A DNA stretch of 64,000 nucleotides. Origin: an uncultured Ruminococcus sp. (GTDB lineage Bacteria > Bacillota > Clostridia > Oscillospirales > Acutalibacteraceae). Every line of letters begins with the position of its first letter. The stretch's first letter is position 1. The notes under the pieces were generated by a model that saw only the letters and a list, made by a program, of their open reading frames with translations, searched no databases and had not been told where the DNA came from. The translations under genes were made by a program, and so were the position numbers. Location: contig CATXZD010000002.1 in the NCBI GenBank assembly GCA_958403905.1, positions 1 through 64,000 of the forward strand, read 5' to 3'. Positions 45,182-54,485 of this stretch are shown one piece after another.

Positions 45182-45900
45182 TGCTTTATCCTCCTTTTAA
45201 ACAGATAATCACCAAATGCAAGGCGTGCTGACTTTGTAAGATCACGGCTGACGGAGATAGTATCTCCGTTTTTTAATTTAAAAGCCGTACCGTCAAAATC
45301 CTCAGCGTAGTTAAGGTTTATAATTACACCTCTGCTGCACATAAAAAATCGTTCATCATCTTCAAGACTTGACACAAAATCTCTGAAGGTTCGTCGGATA
45401 ATTGTTGTATTGCCGTCAGAAGTATGTATGTGAATCTGATGCTTAAAATGCGATGCATATATAATCTCGCTGAATCTCAGGCGAACTGAACCTCCCACAG
45501 TGTTTACATCCAAGTATTTGTCAGGGGCAGGCAATCGTGCAACTATTTCTTTCATAAGATTTTCAAGTTCTTCGCTTGAATAGGGCTTAACAAGATAATG
45601 AAGCGCCCTGACTCTGAATCCGTCAAGCGCATAGTCAGCAGATGAAGTTGTGAAAATTATAATACACTCATTATCAAAGGTTCGCAGCTGTTTTGCAGTT
45701 TCAACACCGTTTGCACCTGTCATATAGATATCAAGAAAAACAACATCAAATTTTTTGCTGTCAGCGGCACAAAGGAAAGACTCTCCGTCTGCATATTCAA
45801 AAACATCAGCGTCAAGTGAGCATCGGCATAATATAACTGACAAGCGGTTATGCAGTTCTTTTCGATCTGAGGCTATATCATCAACAATTGCTATACGCAT
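45178..45900 (-). CDS. LytTR-family response regulator
   Basis: AAAGGAG precedes ATG 45900. The 240-residue product has a receiver domain with DD near 8 (IAIVDDIA), phospho-acceptor Asp in VVFLDIYMTG near 58 and Lys in YLVKPYS near 108, then a LytTR DNA-binding domain (about 135-238: LRFSEIIYASHFKHQIHI, FMCSRGVIINL, LKNGDTISVSRD). It is the partner of the kinase downstream. The divergent promoter at 46013-46041 is its probable target. Confidence 0.92.
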   Translation of the reverse strand: MRIAIVDDIASDRKELHNRLSVILCRCSLDADVFEYADGESFLCAADSKKFDVVFLDIYMTGANGVETAKQLRTFDNECIIIFTTSSADYALDGFRVRALHYLVKPYSSEELENLMKEIVARLPAPDKYLDVNTVGGSVRLRFSEIIYASHFKHQIHIHTSDGNTTIIRRTFRDFVSSLEDDERFFMCSRGVIINLNYAEDFDGTAFKLKNGDTISVSRDLTKSARLAFGDYLFKRRIKQ

Positions 45901-46012
45901 AGTGATTCTCCTTTTATACTGTTTCAATAAACATTGTACCACATAAATAAGAAAAAATCTTATCAGAATACAAACAATTCGGGACGGATTTTTACGGTTT
46001 GAGCCAACTCCG

Positions 46013-46041
46013 TTGAATATAAAGAGCAAAATTAATATAAT
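46013..46041 (+). promoter_or_regulatory. Promoter of the surface-protein operon
   Basis: TTGAAT at 46013-46018 and a perfect TATAAT at 46036-46041 are 17 bp apart, 45 bp upstream of the degenerate receiver gene. It lies in the divergent region next to the LytTR regulator. Confidence 0.65.
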
Positions 46042-46085
46042 TAGGTATCATTTCTGCATTGGTTGAGCAAAAGGAGCTGGAACAT

Positions 46086-46478
46086 ATGTACCACATAGTA
46101 ATCCTGGCTGATAATCACAATATGGGGCTGCAACTCGCCGAATGGACAAAACACTTTTGTACCGAGCAAGACTTGTATCCTGTTGTGGAACTGTTTACGG
46201 ATACGGAATTGTTTTTCAAAGCAATTAAAAAGGCAAAGTCCGATGTAGTGATTGTGGCACTTTATGGTGTTGTCGGATTGAATGCAACGGAGCATTTGCG
46301 TTCACTGTGTCCCGACTGCGGACTGATATGGTGCAGTGATTTGGATTTTTCACTTCAAGCCTATCGACTGCGAGCGGAATATTTTTTCAAAGCTCCTCCC
46401 ACCAATGAAGAACTTTGCGAGGGCTTGTCCCTGTGGATAAAGCGGAGATATTTGCACCATAGGCTATTGAAAACATGA
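46086..46478 (+). CDS. Degenerate stand-alone receiver-domain protein
   Basis: AAAGGAG precedes ATG 46086. The 130-residue product aligns along its length with the receiver of the LytTR regulator (YHIVILADNHN for IAIVDD, SDVVIVALYG for FDVVFLDIYM, EYFFKAPPTNEEL for HYLVKPYSSEEL), but the phospho-acceptor Asp is Ala and there is no output domain. It cannot be phosphorylated in the normal way and may titrate the kinase or dimerise with the regulator. It shares the promoter of the surface operon and overlaps the long frame of the next gene, so feedback on the two-component system is plausible. Confidence 0.78.
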   Translation: MYHIVILADNHNMGLQLAEWTKHFCTEQDLYPVVELFTDTELFFKAIKKAKSDVVIVALYGVVGLNATEHLRSLCPDCGLIWCSDLDFSLQAYRLRAEYFFKAPPTNEELCEGLSLWIKRRYLHHRLLKT

Positions 46479-46528
46479 GCGGTTTTAAAGAACAAAAAAT
46501 TTATATTTATTTAAAGGTGATGAACAGA

Positions 46529-49500
46529 ATGGTAAAACTGATTCCTAAAAAAATATTGTCATTTCTGCTTATGCTGTGTATAACGATTTCTATGATTTCG
46601 GTATCATTTGTCAGTGTATCGGCTGCTGCACCGGCACCTGTTAAGCCAAATATATGGACAAACACAGCAAAAAGCTTCAGTGTAAATAAGATTTATACCA
46701 ACGGACTTCTTGTCTGCGGAACTGCCCTTGTGAGAATTGCAGATTCAACAAACTGTGAGGAGTTTCAGAGTGCTGCATCATTTCTCAACAAATGGGTATT
46801 CGGGGGTTCTCAGGGTCAAACTCTCGCTGCTATAAAGTCATTGTGCACAGATATACTTGACGAGGTACAACAAATAAATTCAAAACTCACCAGCTATACC
46901 TCTAAGCTTCAGAAAATAATGAGTGAAATTAAATATAACGAAGCAATGCGCAGTGTAGATGATAAATGGCAGAAGGATGTTACCAATATTGAGGATAACA
47001 ACAATGTGAGAAACACATTAAGCAGTTATCAGAAATATATGGATGTCGCACAAAAATATAATGACGGCAAAGCAACATTGGATGATATAAAAAAAGCCCA
47101 GAATGTTCTGTTTGATGATTTTTGCAGAATTTACAGTTCTGTAAACGGCGGATTTCATGACACAGACAATACATATGCTAAAAAGCAAGCAATTATATTC
47201 AGTGACAGTACAATTGATGATGTTATGGTCAACACAATAAGAACTATCAGCAGTAATCTTAACAATGACACAAACTATGCCGATGTTGTAGCTCAATTCG
47301 CTTTTGAATCTCTTCCGTTTTGCAGTGATCAGTGTGAATATATAAAGGTAAACATTGACAAGCAATTTACCGAAATTGTGCTATTGGAGATGCTTTATCA
47401 GGAATTTATTTCTCAGCGCGGAGATTATCTTAAGGAATATTATCCCGAAGATGAGGAAAGGTGGGAAAGCTACAGCAACTATCTTGATAGTTTTAAGATG
47501 CTTAATGAAAATGTTGCGGATGAAATGAATACTATGCTCGACAGAAATCTGAAGGTTTCTCCTGTGAACGGCATTTATATGAAGCTGGAGGAGTATCCTG
47601 AAACAGAGGATGCAGCAACTGTTGTAATGCGTAACTCTGACTACCAATCGCCTTATAGCTTATCTATTTTTGCTCATTTTGTAAAAAAAGATGTAAAATT
47701 TAACAGAGTATTTACATTAACCAATAACGGGATAAATTCATTCTGTATATTTGACGGAACACAGTATGATGGTGCCGGCAACAACGAAATTCCTGATCAT
47801 TTGCATATGATAAAGCTTGTTGATCATGAATCAAAGCCGATACTCGCTGATGAATTTTGGCCAAGCGGTGATTTCTTTAACCTTACAACCTGTGCAACAT
47901 ACGGTGACGGAACTAATAATAATTATAAGCCCATACAGTCGTCAGCTGATTTTTATGAACTTTTTAACACACCGGCATTCGCACTCTGTGACAGCAAGCC
48001 TATAAACTATCTTTCGGATTATCTCTCATATGCAAACGGTTATCCGATTTATTTTATGACTTCTGACTTTGACACAAAAGGAGGGGGCAGCAGCATTGTA
48101 ACTACCTTCCCGATATTTAAGGTAATAGATGCATACCAGCAGGAGCCTGAGGCTAATTTCAGTATAACTAAGGTTGATGTTGAAAACATTCAAGAGGGAA
48201 AGTCAGGTTATAATACTGCGTATTCTATAATATTGGCTAATAAAGACGCAACCTTTAATCAAAAAACAAGTGTAGCTGTAAACGGCAGCGGTAATGCTGA
48301 AATTTATATTGAGGGTGACAACGGTGAAAAGGCGACAAGCATCACAAAAGCGGCAGGCAGTGAAGTTGTTGTGCACTTCAAGCCTGCATCGGACAATACT
48401 GTTTTACAGTCAGTTTCAATAAAAAGGCATAATAACGCTTCGGATAAGAATAATGTGACAAGCGAGGTTACTGCTCTTTCAAAAGAACAGATAGATCTGC
48501 TTGATATAGACGAGAACGGATATTATATATATAAATTTACAACGCCTTATTCTGATGCAACTGTTTCTCTTAATACGCAAAAGGGTTATAGAGTTTATTC
48601 TCAGGGAAGGGATGGCTCAACGGATCATATTTTACTCGATTCATATACAAATGTTTTTGCTGAGGGAGAAACCGTAAACTTTATTGCAGATGAGAATGTA
48701 ATTTCAGTTAGTCTGAAATATAATAATTCATCAAAGGACATTGAGCTGAAAGAGGCTGATGGTTCAGACAGGACAGGCAGTTTTGTAATGCCAAACTGCG
48801 ATGTCACATTATATTATATGATAGATTGCGACCATAATTATTCAGATGGCTTTTGTACAAAATGCGGTTTTTATGAGCCTGCTGTTTATAACAGTAAAAC
48901 CGGAAACTACGAAATCGGCAATGCAGGTCAGCTTTTTTGGTTTGCTGCCCTTGTAAACGGCGACAGGACATATGCAGATTTTGATAAGCAGAATAAGAGT
49001 GCAAATGCTGTTCTGACAGCTGATATTGACCTGAACGGTCGTGAGTGGATTCCTATAGGAAATTACAGCAATGGAAAATCAATTGAATACAAAGGTAGGT
49101 TTGACGGACAAAATCACACAATTTCAGGAGTTAAAATAACGCAAAAGGAAGATCACTCAGGAATATTCGGAAAAATAGTTGGCGCCACGGTAGAAAACTT
49201 TACTGTTAAGGGTGATATAACGCTGAATAAGCAAGGTAATAGTATTGGCGGTGCCGTTGGAAAAGCAAGCGGTGCAACAATTTCAAATGTATCTTCTTAT
49301 GTAAATATATCTATGAAAGGCGGATACTATGTCGGAGGTATAGTTGGATATTCTACCGATAAAAGCTCAATTAAAAAATGTTGTAACGCAGGTAATATTT
49401 CGGGTTCTTCATCATATATAGGCGGTGTTGCCGGAAGTATTTACGGTGCAATAGAGAACTGCTGCAATACCGGAACAATTTCCGGAGGCTACTCTGTTGG

Positions 49501-52441
49501 AGGTATTCTCGGAACAGTAGAAACCAACGGACTGAGTTCAAGTACAGTAAAGTACAGCCATAATGTCGGTGCAATTTCGTGCGGCGACAAAGCTGGCGGA
49601 ATTGTCGGATTACCGGGTCTGAATACAGCTTCAAATTGCTATTATCTGGATACCTGCGGTTCATCAGACAAATACGGCACAAGCAAAACAGCCGAACAGT
49701 TTTCATCGGGTGAGGTTGCTTATTTGCTTAACAACTATGTAACAAGCGGTAAACAGATATGGTATCAGAATATTGATAACGGAAAAGCACCTAATGATTA
49801 TCCAAAATTTGAAGGCGGAACTGTTTATTGCGGCTATAAATGTAATGAAACTGAAAAAGCATACAGTAACTATCCGCTAAGCAGTAGATTAACTGATCAC
49901 AATTTTAATATCTATGGCTTCTGCATATATTGCGGTGCATATCAGCCGGCATATCTCAACAGTGACGGAGTTTATGAAATCGGCAACGCAGGTCAGCTAT
50001 TCTGGTTTGCTTCACTTGTAAACGGCGACAGAACACACGCTGATTTTGACAGCCAAAACGGAGCGGCAAACGCAGTGCTTGTTAAAGATATTGTTGTAAA
50101 TAACGGAGATATGAGCAAGCTTGTAAGTACGCAATCAGACTCTTTGAGAAAGTGGAATCCGATAGGTACCTCGGATAACTCTTACTCAGGTAAGTTTGAT
50201 GGTCAGGGTCACACAATAAGCGGTATTTATTTCAACGATTCAAATGTCAGTAATGTCGGATTGTTCGGCTATACCAGAGGCGGTGCCAACATATATAATG
50301 TGGGAGTTGTCAACAGCTATATTGAGGGCAGAAACTGTGTAGGCGGTATCATAGGCAGAAATAACAACTCGGGCGTTACCATACAGAAATGCTTTAGTGA
50401 GGCTACAATAATCGGTAATGAAGATGTTGGAGGAATTGAAGGCTCAACCTATGGCGGAAAAATTATAAATTGCTATAATGCAGGCTCTGTAACCGGCTCA
50501 AAGTATGTTGGTTCAATCAGAGGTCATAACACATATAATACAACAAGCAGCGGAGCAATGAACAACTGCTTTAATGTCGGCGAGGTTATCGGAACTGGAA
50601 CTGACAATATAGGCGGTATCAGAGGCGACGGAAACGGTACAATAAGTAACTGCTATTGCATTAGTAATCAGCTTACGGATACAGCTGCAACAACAAAGAC
50701 ACCTGAGCAGTTTGCAAGCGGCGAGGTTGCTTATCTGCTTAACAATTCAGTTGCAGATGGCAAGCAGGTATGGTATCAGAATATTGACAATGATAAGACC
50801 CCTGATGATTATCCAAGATTTAACGGCGGAACAGTATACTATCTTGAATATAAGGATACTTACTCAAATACCTATTCAGAGAAGCCTACTGAGCCTGATG
50901 CTTTTGATAAGGATGATGACGGAAATCTGATTATCAGCACATATGACGACCTTGTTAAACTCTCAGAACTTATCATAAGCGACTATGATGTATATGGTGA
51001 ACAAAACTATATTCTTACAAATAATATTAAAGCATCCGATGATTCAGAGTGGACGCAGGGAATTGGTTCTGTTGAAGATAACAAACCATTCAACGGAACA
51101 TTTAACGGAAAAGGCTACTGCATTGTCGGACTTAATGTAAATTCACCGAAATACGGCGGACTCTTTGAGATAATAGGTGAAAAGGGAAAAGTCAAGGATT
51201 TGTTTGTATATGACTGTGACTTTAAGGCTTCTTCAGGTACATCAGGCGGAATTGCTGCAATCAATAACGGTACAATAGACCATTGTATCAGCGGCATTAA
51301 TCTGACCTCAGGAATTATACATATCAACAGCGATATAACTATTGACGCAGTTGCTCTCAATTCAAGCATCAAGGGTGAGCGAAGCGGCGGTATTGCAGGC
51401 GAAAACAGCGGCATGATTACAGGCTCTCGCAACGCTGCTGTTGTGACAGGTGCTCAGTGCGGAGGTATTGCAGCTGAGAATAATGGAAAAATATATGGTT
51501 GTGCCAACAGCGTAAAGATAGGTGCTTCATCAAGCTCTGTATCGGGCGGACTTGTCGGCAGAAACTGTGGAATAATTGAAAGCTCTTACAATTCAGGAAC
51601 GGTCAGCGGTAACTCTGAAAAAACAACGGGTTCGATTGCAGGCATAAACGGATATGACGGAGTGGAAAATCCCACAGTTAAAAATGTATTCTACACCACT
51701 GTGAACAATCTTAATGCAGTCGGAACAGATTCATTGACAAAGCCTGATGAAACAAATAAGGCAAAATCCAAAAATTCCGATTTCCAAAGTGACGATTTTG
51801 TAAATGAACTTAATTCCGTGAGCGATGATACAGTCATTTGGGTTCGTAAGTCAAAGTTTAATAAAGGTAATCCGACTATCAAAGGTAATTTCTTTATGTA
51901 CAATGTTACATCTGCTGGAAATAATATAACTATTGAGGGCAGTATGCACGAGGCTTTGAACATACAATATAATGTTTGCACTGAGAAAGATGAAGAATAC
52001 AAGGCAATTACTTCTGCACTTGACAAAACAAGTGTATGGGGTGTGTATTCCGTGAGCCTTACCGATAATGACGGCAATTACATTCCTGATGAACTATGGT
52101 GTCAGGGTGACTATAAAATCTCTGTACCAGTTAGTGGAAATAATGTTGAGTTTGCGGCAATAGATACAGACGGTCAGATTAATTATTATAAGCCTGATTC
52201 AGTTGAAAACGGAATTGCGGTATTTACAGTATCACATCCTATGTCGTTTGCTGTTGTAGACAGAACAGGTACAAACAAGAATATATCAGACAATAAAAGT
52301 GCCGATAAAGCAGTAATTAATACATCAAATGACAATACACCTATTCAGACAGGTTCAACTGTTTGCTGTTCGGTATTGTTGATTGTAATGTTTGCGTCGG
52401 CATTTGTGATTGTCTTTAAGAGAAGGAATAATTTTGAATAA
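46529..52441 (+). CDS. Giant GLUG-repeat surface protein with C-terminal wall-anchor-like tail
   Basis: GGTGA lies 8 bp before ATG 46529; an ATG three codons upstream is too close to it. The 1,970-residue product has a signal peptide (about 1-32, ending VSVSAAAP), a long helical N-terminal domain (to about 300), a beta-rich middle, and from about 770 two duplicated modules, each with a CxxC mini-ribbon (CTKCGF, CIYCGA), the word EIGNAGQLFWFA and GLUG repeats (GGIVGYS, GGVAGS, GGILGT), then a third GLUG block (about 1480-1730). The end is PIQTGS near 1938, a membrane segment and KRRNNFE, like a sorting signal. GLUG repeats form beta-solenoids of adhesins. Confidence 0.87.
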   Translation: MVKLIPKKILSFLLMLCITISMISVSFVSVSAAAPAPVKPNIWTNTAKSFSVNKIYTNGLLVCGTALVRIADSTNCEEFQSAASFLNKWVFGGSQGQTLAAIKSLCTDILDEVQQINSKLTSYTSKLQKIMSEIKYNEAMRSVDDKWQKDVTNIEDNNNVRNTLSSYQKYMDVAQKYNDGKATLDDIKKAQNVLFDDFCRIYSSVNGGFHDTDNTYAKKQAIIFSDSTIDDVMVNTIRTISSNLNNDTNYADVVAQFAFESLPFCSDQCEYIKVNIDKQFTEIVLLEMLYQEFISQRGDYLKEYYPEDEERWESYSNYLDSFKMLNENVADEMNTMLDRNLKVSPVNGIYMKLEEYPETEDAATVVMRNSDYQSPYSLSIFAHFVKKDVKFNRVFTLTNNGINSFCIFDGTQYDGAGNNEIPDHLHMIKLVDHESKPILADEFWPSGDFFNLTTCATYGDGTNNNYKPIQSSADFYELFNTPAFALCDSKPINYLSDYLSYANGYPIYFMTSDFDTKGGGSSIVTTFPIFKVIDAYQQEPEANFSITKVDVENIQEGKSGYNTAYSIILANKDATFNQKTSVAVNGSGNAEIYIEGDNGEKATSITKAAGSEVVVHFKPASDNTVLQSVSIKRHNNASDKNNVTSEVTALSKEQIDLLDIDENGYYIYKFTTPYSDATVSLNTQKGYRVYSQGRDGSTDHILLDSYTNVFAEGETVNFIADENVISVSLKYNNSSKDIELKEADGSDRTGSFVMPNCDVTLYYMIDCDHNYSDGFCTKCGFYEPAVYNSKTGNYEIGNAGQLFWFAALVNGDRTYADFDKQNKSANAVLTADIDLNGREWIPIGNYSNGKSIEYKGRFDGQNHTISGVKITQKEDHSGIFGKIVGATVENFTVKGDITLNKQGNSIGGAVGKASGATISNVSSYVNISMKGGYYVGGIVGYSTDKSSIKKCCNAGNISGSSSYIGGVAGSIYGAIENCCNTGTISGGYSVGGILGTVETNGLSSSTVKYSHNVGAISCGDKAGGIVGLPGLNTASNCYYLDTCGSSDKYGTSKTAEQFSSGEVAYLLNNYVTSGKQIWYQNIDNGKAPNDYPKFEGGTVYCGYKCNETEKAYSNYPLSSRLTDHNFNIYGFCIYCGAYQPAYLNSDGVYEIGNAGQLFWFASLVNGDRTHADFDSQNGAANAVLVKDIVVNNGDMSKLVSTQSDSLRKWNPIGTSDNSYSGKFDGQGHTISGIYFNDSNVSNVGLFGYTRGGANIYNVGVVNSYIEGRNCVGGIIGRNNNSGVTIQKCFSEATIIGNEDVGGIEGSTYGGKIINCYNAGSVTGSKYVGSIRGHNTYNTTSSGAMNNCFNVGEVIGTGTDNIGGIRGDGNGTISNCYCISNQLTDTAATTKTPEQFASGEVAYLLNNSVADGKQVWYQNIDNDKTPDDYPRFNGGTVYYLEYKDTYSNTYSEKPTEPDAFDKDDDGNLIISTYDDLVKLSELIISDYDVYGEQNYILTNNIKASDDSEWTQGIGSVEDNKPFNGTFNGKGYCIVGLNVNSPKYGGLFEIIGEKGKVKDLFVYDCDFKASSGTSGGIAAINNGTIDHCISGINLTSGIIHINSDITIDAVALNSSIKGERSGGIAGENSGMITGSRNAAVVTGAQCGGIAAENNGKIYGCANSVKIGASSSSVSGGLVGRNCGIIESSYNSGTVSGNSEKTTGSIAGINGYDGVENPTVKNVFYTTVNNLNAVGTDSLTKPDETNKAKSKNSDFQSDDFVNELNSVSDDTVIWVRKSKFNKGNPTIKGNFFMYNVTSAGNNITIEGSMHEALNIQYNVCTEKDEEYKAITSALDKTSVWGVYSVSLTDNDGNYIPDELWCQGDYKISVPVSGNNVEFAAIDTDGQINYYKPDSVENGIAVFTVSHPMSFAVVDRTGTNKNISDNKSADKAVINTSNDNTPIQTGSTVCCSVLLIVMFASAFVIVFKRRNNFE

Positions 52442-52931
52442 GACAAAGAAAAAACTTTTAATTATCATAATAGTAATACTGATTATTGCGGCTTTGGTTG
52501 TAGGCGGAGTTGTTGTATATAACAACTTCTTTGCCGAACAGCCGACAACATCAAACGGAGTTGTCGGAAAAATATCTTCAGATTGGGATACCGGGATGGA
52601 GGATGAAACCTCACCAAAGAGCAAGGGTACTCAAATTCCGGGTTACAGCACCGCTGAAATGAAAGCAGGCGATACAAGCTTGCATATAAGTATAGGAAAT
52701 CCTAAATCAAACGAGTGCGGCTTTTATGCAACATTAAAGCTTGAGGACGGCACTGTCCTTTATAAATCGGAGCTGCTTGAGCCGGGATATGGACTGACAG
52801 AGGTTCCGCTCTCCAAAACGCTTGAAAAAGGTGAGTACTCTGCAATAGTTTATTATGAATGTGTCACTCTTGATGAGGAACACACTCCTCTGAATTCCGC
52901 TGAATCAGAATTTACACTAATAGTTAAGTAA
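52434..52931 (+). CDS. Single-span membrane protein of the surface operon
   Basis: AGAAGGAA precedes TTG 52434, which overlaps the end of the giant gene by 8 bp; upstream in-frame starts lie deep inside that gene. The 165-residue product has a basic N-terminus, a membrane segment (LLIIIIVILIIAALVVGGVV, about 7-27), a flexible linker and a beta-sandwich-like outer domain (TSLHISIGNPKSNECGFY, then YSAIVYYECVTLDEEHTPL). No known family is recognised. Translational coupling to the giant adhesin suggests a partner role in its assembly. Confidence 0.75.
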   Translation: MNKTKKKLLIIIIVILIIAALVVGGVVVYNNFFAEQPTTSNGVVGKISSDWDTGMEDETSPKSKGTQIPGYSTAEMKAGDTSLHISIGNPKSNECGFYATLKLEDGTVLYKSELLEPGYGLTEVPLSKTLEKGEYSAIVYYECVTLDEEHTPLNSAESEFTLIVK

Positions 52932-52991
52932 GAAATGCCAAAATATAAGGTATTCTTATCAATAAATTTTTATTTTGAAAGGATGTTTATA

Positions 52992-53612
52992 ATGAAAACT
53001 AAAAAAATCATTGCAGCTCTGCTTGCCGGAGTACTTGGCACAACAGCAGTTGTATCGGCTTCTGCTGCAACTCTCACTAATGAAAATCCGGACGGCTCAA
53101 CTGAGATTATAGCCAGAATTGAAGGAGCAGGTCCGGGCGATGTAAGTTATGTAATCACAATTCCCGATAAGGTGGATTTCGGTACGCTTACACAGCCTGA
53201 AACTGAAACAGACAGCTATAAGTATATCGGATTTCAGGTTGAAGCTACTCAACTCAACTTCGAAAAAGGCGCAGTTTCTGTTTATGTAAAAGACAGTTCG
53301 TCAGTTGACGGGCAGTTCTATATTAAACAAAAGGATGTAGAAAATCCGTTCACAATTGCATATGATGCTTTCGAGCGTGTAGTTGACGATACTAACCGTG
53401 AAGAGTACACACCTATGAATCAAAGCGGCGATATAGGTGAATATGGCTATCATCTTTGCAGTTTTGCTGCATCTGCTGAAGGCTCAAAGCAGGATGTTAC
53501 ACTTGCTCTCAATCAGAAACAACTATACGCACAGAATCTTGATGATATTGCAGGTGATTACAGCGGAACTATGACATTCCATAGCGATTTGGCAACGCTT
53601 ACCGGTGAATAA
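52992..53612 (+). CDS. Secreted WxL-like/pilin-like surface protein
   Basis: GAAAGGATG precedes ATG 52992. The 206-residue product has a signal peptide (1-28, VVSASA) and one beta domain starting NENPDGSTEIIARIEG, with YVITIPDKVDFGTLTQ and ending IAGDYSGTMTFHSDL. That last word is typical of spore-coat/WxL-like and fimbrial-type secreted beta domains of Firmicutes. It has no anchor of its own, so it may associate with the giant GLUG protein or the small anchored protein downstream. Confidence 0.78.
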   Translation: MKTKKIIAALLAGVLGTTAVVSASAATLTNENPDGSTEIIARIEGAGPGDVSYVITIPDKVDFGTLTQPETETDSYKYIGFQVEATQLNFEKGAVSVYVKDSSSVDGQFYIKQKDVENPFTIAYDAFERVVDDTNREEYTPMNQSGDIGEYGYHLCSFAASAEGSKQDVTLALNQKQLYAQNLDDIAGDYSGTMTFHSDLATLTGE

Positions 53613-53636
53613 TCTTTTGTATGATTTTAATCTGCT

Positions 53637-53978
53637 ATGAAAAGGATTAAAATAATTAAGGTTTTCTGCCTGCTGTTTGTTGCGGTGTGTTCAATAGTTT
53701 TTATGGCTTCAATGACTGCTTTTGCAGCACATACAGACGGAAACACGGAGGTTGTCGCACATATTGAGACCCGTACAATTGAAACAACTCAGGCTGTTAC
53801 CGATAATACAAACGCTTCCGTTACGGATGATGAAAATAATATTTCGACCGGCGATATGATATTCGTATCTGCTGCCATTTCTTTCATTTTATTATTAATT
53901 TCATTGTTTGTTTTGATTCTATGCAATAAATGCAATGCACATATGGAAATCCGCAGAAATAACAATAATAAATACTGA
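53637..53978 (+). CDS. Small wall-anchored-like protein
   Basis: The product is 113 residues. It has a signal peptide (1-30, MTAFAA), a short Thr-rich stretch with EVVAHIETRTIETTQ echoing the N-terminus of the protein before it (TEIIARIEG), then NISTGD, a membrane segment (FVSAAISFILLLISLFVLIL) and a polar tail. The xxTGD + membrane segment layout resembles a sortase signal. The ribosome binding site is weak and translation may be coupled to the upstream gene 25 bp away. Confidence 0.7.
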   Translation: MKRIKIIKVFCLLFVAVCSIVFMASMTAFAAHTDGNTEVVAHIETRTIETTQAVTDNTNASVTDDENNISTGDMIFVSAAISFILLLISLFVLILCNKCNAHMEIRRNNNNKY

Positions 53979-54048
53979 TTATAAAGTGAACATCTTTTTT
54001 ATGTTTTCAATCAGGATATTAGAAAACAATTTGTTTTTTGAAAAAGCT

Positions 54049-54090
54049 AATCCGAACCTTTCCTTGATGGGAGATAGGTTCGGATTGTTT
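54049..54090 (+). terminator. Terminator of the surface-protein operon
   Basis: A perfect 11-bp stem (AATCCGAACCT at 54049-54059 with AGGTTCGGATT at 54076-54086) is followed by GTTTT. Confidence 0.85.
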
Positions 54091-54155
54091 TATGTTAGCT
54101 ACTCGTTAGTTATGGTATGTGGTTTTGAGTGATTGAGTGTAATTTTAATAAAGCA

Positions 54156-54189
54156 AAAGCTCAGTAAACCTCGATGTTTACTGAGCTTT
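54156..54189 (-). terminator. Terminator of the tRNA-Leu gene
   Basis: A perfect 14-bp stem (AAAGCTCAGTAAAC with GTTTACTGAGCTTT) has T-rich flanks on both strands, 15 bp beyond the CCA end of tRNA-Leu. It differs from the terminator shared by the two tRNA fragments. Confidence 0.8.
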
Positions 54190-54204
54190 GCTTTTAAAAT
54201 GTTA

Positions 54205-54258
54205 TGGTGCGGATAACAGGACTTGAACCTGCATGAATTTGCATTCATATGGACCTGA
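54205..54258 (-). repeat. att-like 54-bp tRNA-Leu 3' end (right)
   Basis: This is the right copy of the 54-bp direct repeat, here as part of the intact tRNA gene. The two copies enclose about 42.3 kb with recombinase genes, a mobilizable element and a defence-like operon. Confidence 0.8.
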
Positions 54259-54291
54259 ACCATACGCGTCTGCCAATTCCGCCATATCCGC
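54205..54291 (-). tRNA. tRNA-Leu(CAG)
   Basis: On the minus strand the 7-bp acceptor pair GCGGATA/TATCCGC closes the molecule, with discriminator A and encoded CCA at 54205-54207. The D-arm word GGCGGAATTGGCAGACGC, the anticodon stem TATGG/CCATA around loop TTCAGGT (anticodon CAG), a long class II variable arm and a T-arm with GGTTCAAGTCC are all present. The 3' 54 bases are repeated at 11802-11855. Confidence 0.95.
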
Positions 54292-54485
54292 ATATTTAAT
54301 TTTTCTCACTAAATTTTTACACGGCAAAGAAATAAAACCGAAACGGAGCTTACTTTCAGTTAAAACTTACTGTTCAGCTTAATCCGTACACGTGCTTTAA
54401 GCACGCTATTTATTATATCAAATAAACTGAGCATTGTCAATTGTGATTTGTACTTTTTATTAGCAATCTAAATTCATGTATGATT

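Noticed and set aside
45990..46020. LytTR binding repeats (ACGGTTTGA and TCCGTTGAA)
   Set aside because: Both deviate from the consensus and the spacing of 15 bp does not fit the usual 21-22 bp period; not strong enough to list.
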